This document shows, piece by piece, positions 42,661 through 64,000 of a DNA stretch of 64,000 nucleotides. Below the pieces are notes generated by a model. That model saw only the letters and a program-made list of their open reading frames with translations. It was not told the origin of the DNA and ran no database searches. Position numbers and translations under genes: made by a program. Position 1 is the first letter of the stretch, and each line of letters opens with the position of its first letter. Origin of the DNA: Callorhinus ursinus. Lineage: Eukaryota; Chordata; Mammalia; Carnivora; Otariidae. Location of the stretch: positions 1,606,901 to 1,670,900 of the forward strand of contig NW_020312859.1 in assembly GCF_003265705.1 (NCBI RefSeq), given 5' to 3'.

Positions 42661-42832
42661 TAGCATCCAGGCGAGCCTGAGCCCTGAGGCTGGAACTCCG
42701 AAGCCCCGCGCCTGGGGAGAAGACTCTGGAAGGGCGTGTTACTATGGAAACTCCTCAGAGGCCGAAAATGAAAAGGAAAATAGCAGTGCTTTATGGATTT
42801 TTCTTTCTTTTCTGATCAAATTCCAAAGCCCC

Positions 42833-42834
<2 letters not shown>

Positions 42835-42872
<38 letters not shown>
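42835..42872 (+). repeat. (GT)n microsatellite
   Basis: About 19 uninterrupted GT units, between ZSWIM1 and ZSWIM3. Confidence 0.97.
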
Positions 42873-42874
<2 letters not shown>

Positions 42875-42879
42875 GGGCG

Positions 42880-43836
42880 GGTCGGGTAGGAAAGGATGCC
42901 TATGTGGTTGTACTGTGTCTTCAGCCTGATGGGGAAACTGAGGCCCAGGTCTCAGATTCTGACTTCTCCATCAGGGGTCAGGGGCCCAGCCCTTAGAGTT
43001 GAGGAAATCCAGATGATCTTGTGAGAGCTGAACCTTGTGTTGCCCAGCCCCAGCCCCTCCAGTGTTTTACAGAAGAGATCCAGAATGGCGCTGTGACTTG
43101 TTTGAGGTCATGGCAGACTAGTGCAGGAGCCAAGACTGACTGCCACCTTTGACCTCGGTTCCCCTGAAGATGACATCTGGGCAAGCTGGGTAGCTCCCAG
43201 GTTTTAGGTGATTAAGATTACAAACTAGCAGGCGCCTGGGTGGCTCAGTCGTTAAGCAGCTGCCTTCGGCTCAGGTCATAATCCCAGAGTCCAGGGATCG
43301 AGACCCACATTGGGCTCCCTGCTCAGAGGGAGGCCTGCTTCTCTCTCTCCCACTCCCCCTGCTTGTGTTCCTGCTCTCACTGTCTCTGTCTCTGTCAAAT
43401 AAATAAATAAAATCTTAAAAAAAAAAAAAAGATTACAAACTAGCAACAACAGAAGTCCATGCTGGGGCTTAGAACTGGAAGGAAAATGTTCTGTTTATAT
43501 AAACCTAGAGGGTAAATTGGGATTAGAACAGGCCAACATCATCTTTACAGATGAGAAGCCAGGGGTCAAAGAAATTAGAAACTTGCCCACAGTCCCCCCA
43601 GCAAATACAGGCAGTGGAGTCTAGGGTTCAGGTTCCCCCGCCCCACAGCTATTTGGCCTCCTCCTGCTAGAATTCTAGGCAGCCTGAAGTCAGTGTTGAA
43701 GCCTTGGTTGGTAGGAAGAGGGTGAAGTCGGTGGTGGACTGCTACGTCTTTGAATTTAAGGCAGCAGGTGCTGTCGCACTCCACAACCCCCATTAGATTC
43801 CTTCCCTGTGCAAGCAGCACACAGTTCCCCCGCTTA
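42880..43836. other. ZSWIM1-ZSWIM3 spacer
   Basis: Contains MIR-like pieces (about 43445-43640, ATCTTTACAGATGAGAAGCC) and one Can-SINE. No gene was seen. Confidence 0.55.
43231..43429 (+). mobile_element. Can-SINE
   Basis: GGCGCCTGGGTGGCTCAGTC head and AAATAAATAAATAAAATCTT tail. Perfect duplication AGATTACAAACTAGCA at 43215-43230 and 43430-43445. Confidence 0.96.
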
Positions 43837-43856
43837 TTTATTAAAAACACACAACC

Positions 43857-43862
43857 TTTATT
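43857..43862 (-). terminator. ZSWIM3: ZSWIM3 polyadenylation signal
   Basis: TTTATT on the plus strand reads AATAAA on the minus strand, about 456 bp past the ZSWIM3 stop. A second copy lies at 43837-43842. Confidence 0.7.
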
Positions 43863-44317
43863 TACTATGAAAAAAATAAGTACAAATAACAGAATCTTCG
43901 TAAAGAGCAGCAACAGCCAAGGTCACCCTCCGTCCCTTCCTCCCCGAAAACAGGTCCTTTTACCAGGTATATTTTGTCTCACCCTATCTTGGGGCAGGAG
44001 TTCATCTCTCTAATGGGAGTAAGATCTGATCTCAGGAGTCAGGGCAGAAAGAGGGGTGACCTTTCAGCACGGAGATAACTTTGGCCTTGACAATGAAGGA
44101 GGCTCCCAAGGAATGACAAAGGTAGGGCAGAAAAGGAGGTGGATTCAAAGGACCTGTCACCCAGTGGGGTTCCTCCTCCCCCTGTTGTAACAATCTTCCT
44201 AGCCCTACCTAGGAAGACCCTGGTGAGAATGCTGGCCCCTAGCATGTACCGCCCGCCTTGAGCTCTCAAGACTTCCAAGGATAGGGGCCTGTGGTCCAAT
44301 GTGCCAGTGCAAGTGCT

Positions 44318-54441
<10,124 letters not shown>

Positions 54442-57400
54442 ATGTCGTCCCGGCAGGCTCCAGAGGACGAGCAGGGCGGCGGCGATCCCCCCGGGGACCT
54501 CGGCAGCGTCCTGGTTGCCAGCGTGCTCAACCTCGAGCCGCTAGACGAGGATCTGTTCAGGTAGCCGGCCGCATCTGGATCGCCCCCCCCCCCCATTGGG
54601 ACAGAGGTTTCTGATCTCAAACTGCCGCCACCGCGTTGCCCCCTGCTGATAGCCCCCTGGACGAGGATGGACTCTGTGCGGGATGCAGGCTTTGCAGCGA
54701 TTGGGAGAGAACTTGTCCCCAACAGACCTGCCCTAGCTGCCCTAACTTTCTCCCTCTGTGCGCCAGGTCTGCTCAGCCCCGCCACTAGGAGTCCCTAGCA
54801 ATCTGGGCAAATAAAGTGGTGGCCTGAGATAGCTTTCTCCGCAGCCTCCCTTGAGGAGTCATGTCCCTGGGGGAGCCAGCCCAGAAAGGGTGGTGACTTG
54901 TCTAAGTGCACTTGTCTTAGTGCACGCAGCTGATCAGGTTTAAAACTTATAAGCAGCTCCTTGCACATTCACTGTCTTTTTCCTCTTACAGACCTCCTTC
55001 CCTCCACCACTTGGACCTAATAGCTCATTACTCTTTCTGAGGCCTGAGCCAGTTTTCTTCCAGATACCACTTAAATGCTCTCGGTAGCTAGGGATTTAAT
55101 AGTTTTGGCCTTCATGGTTCCTACTGGCTTTTCAGAAGCAATCTTAGGTGTTAACTTCCCTTCCCCCTACTTAATGAATTACAAATAACTTCCTGGAGGG
55201 CTACCTTGGAATGCATTATATTACAAAATGCTAACCTAGGGCTGGACTGGGCTGGGCTCAGTGGTAGAAAGCTGGAGTTTCACCTCTGGGGCCTTAGTTT
55301 CTTCATCTGTGCACTGAAGGGTTAGACTTGAAGCCTCAGGGCTCTTAAGAGTTCTAGATCTAGTTCTTGGAAGCACTGGACTGCCCCAGGTTGAGAGGTG
55401 TAAGTGGCAGGCGTTAATGCGGTCTGCCCCCAGCTCTTGGGGTTCATCTTAGTCCCCTAACGGCCTTGAGAGGCTTCTGCCTTATCCTGGAATACTGCAG
55501 TGGAAGAAACACTGGACTTGGGGGGCAAAAGATGCAGATACTGCTCAGGATTGGCAATATTTGAGTTTTGTGACCTTGCTCAAGTCACTTTCCCTCTCTG
55601 ATTCCTGTTCTCTTTGTGTAAAATAAGGGGATTGGTTCCTTATCTTTAACTGAAGTCCACAGAAGGGTTGGGCAGTCTTGAAGGCCCTGAAGTTATATGT
55701 ATGCTGTATGCAGAGTAAGGGTATTTGCCTGGGAGAAGGGTCCATGGCTTTCACCAGATTTCAAAAGGATCCCAGAGAGATCCTTCCCTGTAGGCTCAGT
55801 GATGGTTGCAGGATTTGGCCCTGTGTTCAGCCCAAGTATTTCCTGCTTTCCCCTTTCCCCACAGAGGAAGACATTACTGGGTACCTACAACCCAGCGGCT
55901 GTTTGGGGGTCAGATTGTGGGCCAGGCGCTGGTGGCTGCAGCCAAGTCTGTGAGCGAAGACGTCCAGGTGCACTCCCTGCACTGCTACTTTGTACGGGCA
56001 GGTAAACTACCCCCTCCTTATCTCCAACCCAAGCCTAATGGCCCAGCAGCCACTTCTTCCTGCACCCAGAGGTGGAGGGGGGTGCTGACTGAGGAGGGGG
56101 AAGGGGAGGGAGGAAGAGGGAGACTATTAGTTGATTCCCTTCAGGGGACCCTAGAGAAGAACAAAGCCTGGGGCCAAGAAGAGTGTTGGACCTCACACCT
56201 GAGATAACTGAGTGCGTGTTGATGTGAAAATGTTGGGGTTCGGAGCAAATGGTCCAGAAAGAATTCTTGAAGAAGTCTTCGATGCAAAAAGGTGGTTTTG
56301 TTTGTTTTTAAAGATTTATTTCTAGAAGCGGGGGTTGCCTGGGTGGCTCAGTTGGTTAAGTGGCTGCCTTTAGCTCAGGTCATGATCCCAGGATCCTGGG
56401 ATCAAGCCCCACGTTGGACTCCCTGTTCAGTGGGGAGTCTGCTTCTCCCTCTCCCTCGGCCCCTCTCCTCCGCTCTTGCTCTCTCTCTCAAATGAAGAAA
56501 TAAAATCTTAAAAAAAAAAAAATAGAGTGTGGGGCTGGGGGGCGGGCAGAGGGAGAGGGAGAATCTCAAGCCGACTCCCGGCTGAGCATCCCTGAGATCC
56601 TGATCTGAGCGGAAATCAAGAGTTGGATGCTTAACCAACTGAGCCACCCAGGTGCCCCCAGAAAGGTGGTTTTACTAGAGCATGGGACAGGACCCGTGGG
56701 CAGAAAGAGCTGCACTGCGGTTGTGACCAGTGACTGATTACACTTTGAAGTTGGGAGGGGTTAGGGACAGCTCAAGCCTCCAAGGTATTTTGGAAACAAG
56801 GTTTCCAGGACCTTGAGGGGGCTAGCTATTGTTAGGAAAAGATCATTTATTGCTGTCTAATAAAACCTTACTCATGAGACTCTTCAGATGTGTATCAGTG
56901 GACCATATGCTTGGAGGATGATTGCCAACATGCATCTTGGGGGGTAGAGATAAAGGAAGTTTCCAGAGGAATTTCTATATGTTTAAAGAAGACTTACAGG
57001 ATCCTGGGGGTGGGTGGGGTGGGTCGGTATAGCTAAGATTGCCTTTTTGCCCAGCAAAGTATTAACATTGAGGCAGCTGAGTCTCTAGAGGGACGTCACT
57101 CTGCCTGTTTCAAGGACTTGTCAGTGGGCTGTAAGTAGTAAGGAAATTTAATTTTTTCTTTGACCTTTTTTTCCCACGTCACTTGTTATCTGGGGTGAAA
57201 TGATATAAGATTTGTTGCTTAACTGGTCCTGCAGGTTTTTTGTTCATTCTTTACACACCTTCTGGTGCCAAGCACTTGTGCTGGATCCTCAGAGGGGTGC
57301 TGTCACCTCTGCTAGGAGTTGGGCAGTAGGCAGCTTGTCTTGGAGAAGAGAGCACCAGCCTGGAAATCAAGAGACCGTGGGTCTGGTTTCAGCTTTGCCA

Positions 57401-60400
57401 CTATCTCGCCAAGGGATCTTGAGTGAGGTTACCACCCCCGTGCCCCGTCCCCTATCCGCAGCCAGGCTTGGTTCATCCCACATGAAAACTGTAGAAGGGG
57501 AGGGTCCTGGACTGTTGCTGGTTTTCCATAGATGAGAACTATCATTCTTTTTAAATGAGGAATTTGTGGGAATAAATAAAATTTGCATGATACAGAGCAT
57601 AGCTCTGTACATTATCTTGTTTGGCCCCTTGTAAGTCAACCCGACGGGTGGGCGTTCCTGCCAGCATTCCACCGGAAGAGGTTATGGAACCAGCTCCCGA
57701 AGTGCTCAGGGAGGCAGAGCGGGAATTAAATCTGAGTGTGTGTGTCTCCAAGCTCCACACTCTGCCCTCCTCCTCTGCTTTTCTCTTTCACTCTTGGGAG
57801 GTAATTCCAAACCATGGGAGAGCTACCAGGTTTTGGGGGAAGGACCCTTTTCCTCGGAAAGTCTCCATCCAGGGGCATCATGGAATGAGGCACGTCCATG
57901 CTACTATTTCAAAATAATCAATCATTTGTGTCCCAACCTGCTTCTTAAAAGACTGGAGCTTTTCAATATATATTGAATAATTGGCAGCTATTACAGGCCT
58001 ATTAAAATAGAAGTCGGGACAGGAGACTAGTAGTAACAGGATTTGGGAGAAATGATTTTGTTAAAAAAAAAACTAGGCTAAGGCATATTGTTGCAGTTTT
58101 ATAAAGTTCATTCTGAGCTTCCTGGCAGCAAGGCAAAAAGGGAAGCTGTCTTACAAGTGTGAGACGTGACCTCCGACCGGGTCCAACGATGATATTTCAA
58201 TATTTTTAAATAAGAGATGCTGGGATGGGGGGTGGTTGTCCTTGGCTATTTATCATATCAATTCTTTTTCTAAAAACCAAGGATAGAATGATAGTTTAAT
58301 TTTTTGTGGTCTTTTTTTTCCCCCCAGGTATTTCTCTAGAGATGTAGAAGAATGTAGTACAGGAGTCATCTGACTTGGGATAGGTTTAGAGCTTGGCAGA
58401 TCAAGAGTAGAGTCATCAAACATTATTCTGTAAAGGGCCAGATAAAAAATATTTTATGTTTTAGAGAACCTGGCTGGCTCAGTTAGTGGAGCATGTGACT
58501 CTTTATCTCAGGGTCAGGAGTTCAAGCCCCACGTTGGGCCTGGAGCCTCCTTGAAAAAAAAAATTAGGTTTTGAGGGCAAAAGCAACAACAGAAAATATG
58601 TGAAAAAATGGTGGCTTGTGTGTAGTTAAAAAATGTTACTAATGGCATCAATTTCCTCATCTTTTCAATGGGGAAAAAAAAACTTTGCATAGCTATTGTG
58701 AGACCCACTTGAGAAAACCTGCCTTCGTGTCCTTTTTTTTTTTTTTAAGATTTTTTTTTTTTAGAGGGCCTGCTGGGGGGGGGGAGGGGCAGAGGGCGAG
58801 AATTCTCAAGCAGGCTCCCCACTGAGCGTGGAGCCTGATTTTGGGGGCGGGGGAGAGCTCAATCTCAGGACTCTGAGATCATGATCTGAGCAGAAACCCA
58901 GTCAGAGGCTTAACCAGCTGAGCCACCCAGGTGCCCCAATCTGCCTTAGTTTCTAATGCCACCTGGTACCCATCAGTAGGTACTCCACAACTGTTTACTC
59001 TGTTCCTTCAATATATTCCAGGGCCTACCTGCACTGTTCCAATAAAAATGTCCAAGAACAGGTCTGGAACTCATTCACACTGAAAGGTAAATCACTAGTA
59101 ACTGGAAGTACTATGTTTTAGCTACAGCCGAAGGATTAGAATAGAGCCTTTTTTCTTTTTCTTTTCTTTTTTTAAGATTTTATTTATTAGAGAGAGTGAG
59201 CATGAGCAGGGGGAGAAGCAGAGGGAGAGGGAGAAGCAGACTCTGCCTGCTGAGCAGCAAGCCCAACGTGGGGCTCTATCCTGGGACTCCAGGATCATGA
59301 CTTGAGCCAAAGGCAGATGCTTAGCGACTGAGCCACCCAGCCACCCTGTGTTTTTTTTTTCCAAGTTTGTTGGGAGGGAAAGGAGGGTTCCTTTACAGCC
59401 CCTGAAATCAGATTGCACACGTTAACTATTTCCAGGATCTGGACTCTTGGGAAGCCCTTCCTAAAGGCCTTCAACCTTGAGCCCCCATTCTGATAAAAAT
59501 GCCCCTTTGGCAATGCTGGCCAGCAGATTGCGGAGCAAACCAGCCAGCTTTGGATGGTGATAGTTTTTGCTGTTGAATGAGCCTCCAGTGCCTGGTTGGC
59601 TCCCCATTTGGATGATGGTGGAGGAAGCAACACTTCTTGAGACCTGCTTCTTTGATCTGAATATTGAAAGTCATACCCAAGATGTCTCACTGCCAAGGTG
59701 CCAGAGTTCTCCAACATCGGCCTGAATCAGAGAGACACTGAAGGACTTCAGGGACACCAAGGAGACTCTCTCCTCCTAAAAACCCTCCTGACTGATTTGT
59801 TGAGGGCTAGCTAATAGGCCTCAACACAGGCCTATTCCATCCTACCCTGGGGCTGCAGACACCCAAAAGAGAAGGGCCAAGTGACAGTTGTTTGCATCTA
59901 GGATAAAGGGACTGACTGACAGCAGGCTTTTCCTGAGAGAATGAACAGTCAAACAGATAATGGCCAGACCACATATAAAAATAGAACTCTGGGCTGCCTG
60001 GGTGGCTCAGTCAGTTGGGTGTCTGACTTGGTTTTGGCTCAGGTCATGATCTCATGGGTCGTGAGATCAAGCCCCGTGTCAGGCTCCGCACTCGGGGGAG
60101 TCTGAAGACCTCTCCCCTGCCTCCCCCCCCAACAAAATAAATAAATCTTAAAAAAAAAAAAAAAAAAAAAGAACTCTGATCCACAGTTGGCAGCAAGCAG
60201 CCTAGGAAGCCAACCTGCTGTCTACACGTCAGACCTGTAGGAGGAGGTCAGGCCACCATCTCTAGCAGCCAGTCCAGGAAGCCGAACCATAGCCCCTGTT
60301 ACCAGTCAGCCCCAAACACCAGAGACTTGATTAATAGCTAATAGCTTCCCCGCTTTTGTCCCCACTTCCAACTTAGGACCAACCAGAGAAAGCCAAATAT

Positions 60401-63400
60401 GCACACCTACCCAATTACAGAGGCTGCCCTGCCTCTAGTTAGCTTCCCTGCTTCTCCCCATGGCAGCAGCCTCCTGTCGTGGCACACACTCAATCATTTT
60501 TTCACTATAATGCTTTCCCGCTCCTCTGCCTGCCTTTGAGTTTCTGCCAAACGTAAGTGACGATGACTGACTCCCTTGCTATACTAAACTTGGAATGAAT
60601 AGCTTTTGCTTGTTCTGAAAAGGTGCAGGCCAGAGTTGTGGACCTCTGATCTAGAAGATTAGTACTGGACTCCATGACAAGATCCCAGTCACAGATGAAA
60701 CCAGACAAAAGCTGGGATTATTTTAACAAACACATGGGACACTTACTGCATGCTGGACATTATTCTAAACACTTTACAACTATGACTAATTGAATTCTCC
60801 TTAACATCCTCAGAGGTCTAAGCACTGATGATCCCTATTTTACAGATGAGTAAACTGCTCAGAGATTTTCCCAAGGCCACACAGCTAGTGAGAGGTGGCC
60901 GGGCCAGGATTTGAATGCAGGGAACGTCCCCCTGCTCTGTGCTGTGGAGAGAGGGCAGGTTCTGGTATTCTCGCGGCATCCCTAGTCCCGGGGCTGTGGC
61001 AGGCCTCAGTCAGGGGCTACCGAGCAGAATAGAGAACGAGTAGCGGAGGTGCCTGTCCAGCCGTGGTGATGATGACTGCTCACATGGGGCTCACTTGGAC
61101 TCAATGTGTCACTTGTGCCTGCCGCAGGGGACCCCAAGTTGCCGGTGCTGTACCAGGTGGAGCGGACGCGGACAGGGACAAGCTTCTCGGTGCGCTCCGT
61201 GAAGGCCGTGCAGCATGGCAAGCCCATCTTCATCTGCCAGGCCTCCTTCCAGAAGGCTCAGCCCAACCCCGTGCAGCACCAGTTCTCCATGCCCAGCGTG
61301 CCCCCACCCGAAGAGCTGCTGGACCACGAGGCCCTCATCGACCAGTATTTAAGGTGAGAGAGCTGGGAGGCTCCAGGACACCTGCAGTTGTCACCTGGGA
61401 GTGGGTCACGGAATCCTTTAGTGGGTCTTGACTGGCATTTTAAAAAATGCAGATATTGGAGCATCTTGTGTGTAGTAAGGGTAAGCCCCATTTTGTGAGT
61501 CCTGTGTGTCGGTTGTGTGTGTCTGGTGTGTGTACCTGTGCGCACGGGCAAGCGTGTTGCGTCGTGATGTAAATGCAGAGCTTCTGATTCGGCCGGTTCA
61601 GGTACTGTTACAGCTTTACTGATTGTTAAAACATGGGAACACTTCTGTGATCACTTGGTACATACCTCTCCAGTCCCCGAGAGATCCCTCTCCTCCTTTG
61701 GGATCACTCATGATGAAGCAGCCTAGGAGGTAATGCCTGGCAGGGGTGACGGTCCCTGCTGCCTTTGCCTTAGTGTGTGTTCAATGTTTTGAGTATCACC
61801 TGGTGAAATACATTTCTTTTGGATCACAGCTAATAAAGTTGGGGAAAGAGCTCTGGGCCCCGACACAGGACAGAGCACGGATTCTGGTCGGGTCTGTGCC
61901 TCTGTTAGTGTTCCCCTGCTGTGTGACTTTGCCCGACTCCCCAGCTTCTCAGAGTCCTGCCTTGTCCAAGAATTGGGAATGGTCATGTCTGTCCTGCCTA
62001 CTTCACAGCTGTAGCTAGGGAGAGCTCCCCTGTCCTGTGCTGCATGCGGGGAGGAGCAGAGTACTGAAGGGATAGATACGTGTTTGATCTTTTGGTAAAG
62101 GCCTGGGTTCAAATGTAGACTCTGTTTCTGCTAGCTGTGTGAGTTTGGGCAAGTTGCTTTCCCACTCTGAGCCTCTGCTCACAGGTACAAAGGGGGCTAA
62201 TCATAATTCCTACCTCATAAAGCTGTAGGAGGATTAAATGTTGTAAGAGATAAGTCACTTCGTGACAGCTCGTGAATTGTAGTTATACCACTACTGACAG
62301 GAGTAATCACAAAGCTTGGTTTCAGAGCTCACAAATGTTCGCTGAAAGGAAAGGAGGACATTGGTCTTAAAGGTCCCTAAATAGAGAGCTGTACTGTCCA
62401 CCTAGGAAGCCACTAGCCACATGAGGCTCTGTTAAGGTAACATTAAATAGAACGCACAGTTCTGTCGTCACACTGCCACACTCCGAGCACTCAGTAGCCG
62501 CATGTGGCTAGCGGCTAGCGGAATGGGCAGTGCAGGTCCAGAACCTTCCCACCGTCACGTGAGGTCTGGGGGACAGTGCCTTAGAGGGTGGGGCTGAAAA
62601 TGGAAACCCTGGTGAAGAGCACTTGGGGTGGCTGTCACCAGGGTGGAGGGGGCGCCCCTGGAGATGGGCTCCCCACTCTCCCCCGGAACACGGTCTTCCC
62701 AATTGCTTAGGGTTAGGTAGGTTGGTCCCAGTTGCGCAGCCTGCTTCCTGAAAGTTGAGAATAGCAAAGTGGATAAAAGCCTGAACCATGGAGCCGGACT
62801 GCTTGGGTCCACATCCTGCCTTCTCCACTTCCTGAGCAAGCTCCTCGAATTCCCGCTGCTTATTTCAGGTCAGTTATCAGGGGGGTAATGGTAGCATTAT
62901 CTCATAGGGTTGTCGTGATGAGATAGTGTGTAGTGTATGTGAAATGCTTAGAAGGGTACCTCTGATAGGGTCCGCCTTGCTACTCTGAAGCGTTAGGAGG
63001 TAGGCTGCTGTCATTGTCTACGTTTTGCAGATGGGAAGAGAGGCTCAGCGAGGTTACTAACGTGCACAAGGTCACAGGGCTCCTAAGTGGCAGAGAAAGC
63101 ATTCAGACACTATGCTCTTCTGCCTGTCAGACGGGAGGGGCGCAGTGGGGAAAAGTCAGGAGTCCCCATGGAGGAAGGAGGGGGTCACAGAGGCAGCTCA
63201 GAGAGGCTCTCCCTTTCCCCTTTATTTTCAGGGACCCCAACCTCCAAGAGAAGTACCGGGTGGGACTGAACCGAATTGCTGCCAAGGAGGTGCCCATTGA
63301 GATTAAGCCGGTAAAGCCACCTACCCTGAGCCAGCTGCAGAGCATGGACCCCAAACAGATGTTCTGGGTGCGAGCCCGGGGCCATATTGGTAAGAGGACC

Positions 63401-64000
63401 CCAAGGACTGGAAGAAAACACTTTTCTAGGGGCTAGGCTGGGACCTTATATGCCCTTTGTGGCACTGGGTGTGTTACTTTCCCCTCTGGGCCTGCTGTTC
63501 CTTGTTGGCATGATGGGGAAGTAGCTTCTCACCAGGACCCTTTCCACTGCCTACATGGAGATAAGGGGGAGGTGACTGCAATAATCCCAATAGAGGCCCT
63601 TTCTGGGGAAGGCAAGGCACCTTTTAGAGATTCTTCTCCAGGACCCCTTGCTAACCACATGGCCTCTGTGCAAGCTGCACCCCTTAGAGGGCTCAGCGTG
63701 GGAGACAGGGAGTGAAGACTGGATTTCATACCTCACTTAGCCCTGCCACTCTGCCCATCCCTGCCTCCTTTGTCACCTGTCACTCACACACATACACAGA
63801 CATAGACACCACCCCCCCCGGGCCAGGTGCCCTTATGCAGTGAGCACTCTACACATCTGTGCATGGCAGCCCCTCTCTGCCCACCTCCCCGCAGGTCCTG
63901 AGCTGTAAAACCCAGCAGCCCAGGGTTGACAGGGCCCCCATGCGTTGCAGGGGAGGGCGACATGAAGATACACTGCTGCGTGGTTGCCTACATCTCGGAC
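54442..64000 (+). CDS. ACOT8: ACOT8, peroxisomal acyl-CoA thioesterase 8 (partial, 3' end outside)
   Basis: ACOT8 hydrolyses acyl-CoA (including medium- and long-chain, dicarboxylic and bile-acid CoA esters) to free acid and CoA in peroxisomes, and is known as a partner of HIV-1 Nef. Exons visible: 54442-54560, 55865-56001, 61128-61353, 63232-63389 and 63951-64000 (cut), all in phase, 230 codons of about 317-319. The first hotdog domain shows GRHYWVPTTQRLFGGQIVGQ, VHSLHCYFVRAGDPKLPVLY and the hotdog helix. The second begins near MFWVRARGHIGEGDMK. The last visible residues, AYISD, place Asp230 at the position of the catalytic Asp of TesB-type enzymes. The remaining catalytic residues and the SKL-type targeting signal lie beyond the window. 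It shares a promoter with ZSWIM3. Confidence 0.97.
54561..55864 (+). other. ACOT8 intron 1
   Basis: MIR-like pieces at about 55250-55330 (TTCACCTCTGGGGCCTTAGT) and 55480-55650 (TTTGTGACCTTGCTCAAGTC). Otherwise no recognised element. Confidence 0.5.
56300..56661 (-). mobile_element. Reverse Can-SINE split by a forward Can-SINE
   Basis: The outer reverse element starts TTTTTAAAGATTTATTTCTA (56306) and resumes at about 56523, ending CCACCCAGGTGCCCC. The inner forward element covers about 56333-56522 (TTGCCTGGGTGGCTCAGTTG ... AAATAAAATCTT). Outer duplication AAAGGTGGTTTT at 56288-56299 and 56662-56673. Confidence 0.85.
58417..58690 (+). mobile_element. MER20-like relic interrupted by an old short Can-SINE
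   Basis: TTCTGTAAAGGGCCAGATAA and ATATTTTATGTTTTAG are MER20 wording. At about 58464-58563 an old tRNA-derived SINE (ACCTGGCTGGCTCAGTTAGT ... GTTCAAGCCCCACGTTGGG) interrupts it. The relic resumes at AGGTTTTGAGGGCAAAAGC. Confidence 0.65.
58728..58937 (-). mobile_element. Can-SINE, reverse, decayed
   Basis: T runs, then GCAGGCTCCCCACTGAGCGT and CTGAGCCACCCAGGTGCCCC. Flanks CTGCCTTCGTG / CTGCCTTAGTT. Confidence 0.85.
59150..59345 (-). mobile_element. Can-SINE, reverse orientation
   Basis: TTTTTTAAGATTTTATTTAT...GCGACTGAGCCACCCAGCCA. Confidence 0.88.
59700..60640 (+). mobile_element. Possible ancient retroviral LTR relic, split by a Can-SINE
   Basis: Around 60340-60620 the wording (TTTTCACTATAATGCTTTCC, CTGCCTGCCTTTGAGTTTCT, TGACTCCCTTGCTATACTAA, GAATAGCTTTTGCTTGTTCT) resembles the R/U5 end of an old ERV-type LTR. 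Sequence from about 59700 may be its U3. No gag, pol or env frame was seen. The family was not assigned and the call rests on general pattern only. Confidence 0.3.
59991..60168 (+). mobile_element. Can-SINE
   Basis: GGGCTGCCTGGGTGGCTCAG head and AAAATAAATAAATCTT plus a long A run. Duplication AATAGAACTCTG / AAAAGAACTCTG. Confidence 0.9.
61354..63231 (+). other. ACOT8 intron 3
   Basis: MIR relics at about 62100-62290 (TGTGTGAGTTTGGGCAAGTT) and 62755-63105. A palindromic hAT-like relic at about 62388-62545 (CTAGCCACATGAGGCTC ... CATGTGGCTAGCGGCTAGCG). No gene was seen. Confidence 0.55.

Larger units (their letters stand above)
56002..61127 (+). other. ACOT8 intron 2
   Basis: Contents: nested Can-SINEs (56300-56661), a short SINE inside a MER20-like relic (58417-58690), reverse Can-SINEs (58728-58937 and 59150-59345), a Can-SINE at 59991 and a possible LTR relic (about 59700-60640). 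A reverse MIR relic lies at about 60725-60925 (TTTTACAGATGAGTAAACTG). No gene was seen. Confidence 0.6.

Overview
The window is nuclear DNA from a placental mammal, almost certainly an arctoid carnivore (bear, mustelid or seal group). Two things show this. It carries about 28 tRNA-derived carnivore SINEs (Can-SINE) whose heads read like GGCGCCTGGGTGGCTCAGTC and whose tails end AAATAAAATCTT; these look unlike the dog-type or cat-type subfamilies. It also holds spliced genes in the order of the human 20q13.12 block.

Layout from left to right: PCIF1 (minus strand, 5' part only), a 13 kb repeat-rich spacer, PLTP (plus, complete), CTSA (minus, complete), NEURL2 (plus, complete), SPATA25 (plus, complete), ZSWIM1 (minus, one coding exon), ZSWIM3 (minus, two coding exons with a 7.5 kb intron) and ACOT8 (plus, cut by the right edge just after its presumed catalytic Asp). 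Exon borders were placed by reading GT/AG sites and checking phase through each gene. The complete genes give uninterrupted proteins: PLTP 496 aa, CTSA 479 aa, NEURL2 285 aa, SPATA25 228 aa, ZSWIM1 456 aa and ZSWIM3 704 aa.

The genes are tightly packed. PLTP and CTSA converge, with 3' ends that appear to overlap. CTSA and NEURL2 diverge from one GC-rich promoter with a cluster of TFEB/CLEAR-type E-boxes. ZSWIM3 and ACOT8 diverge from a 0.5 kb CCAAT/ETS promoter. SPATA25 and ZSWIM1 converge. ZSWIM1 and ZSWIM3 are tandem paralogs with a transposase-like RNase H/SWIM architecture. The functions are diverse (mRNA cap m6Am methylation, plasma phospholipid transfer, lysosomal protease and sialidase/galactosidase protection, muscle E3 adaptor, testis protein, peroxisomal thioesterase), so this is a conserved neighbourhood and not an operon.

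Spacers and introns hold Can-SINEs (many with intact target-site duplications, two sets nested), older MIR, L2, LINE-1-like, hAT and Tigger-type relics, one possible LTR relic and a GT microsatellite. I found no CRISPR array, prokaryotic element or wholly unknown gene system. The most unusual local signals are a 58-bp copy of SPATA25 coding sequence lying in the probable 3' UTR of ZSWIM1, the CLEAR cluster, and the weak GTCTGC splice donor in CTSA.
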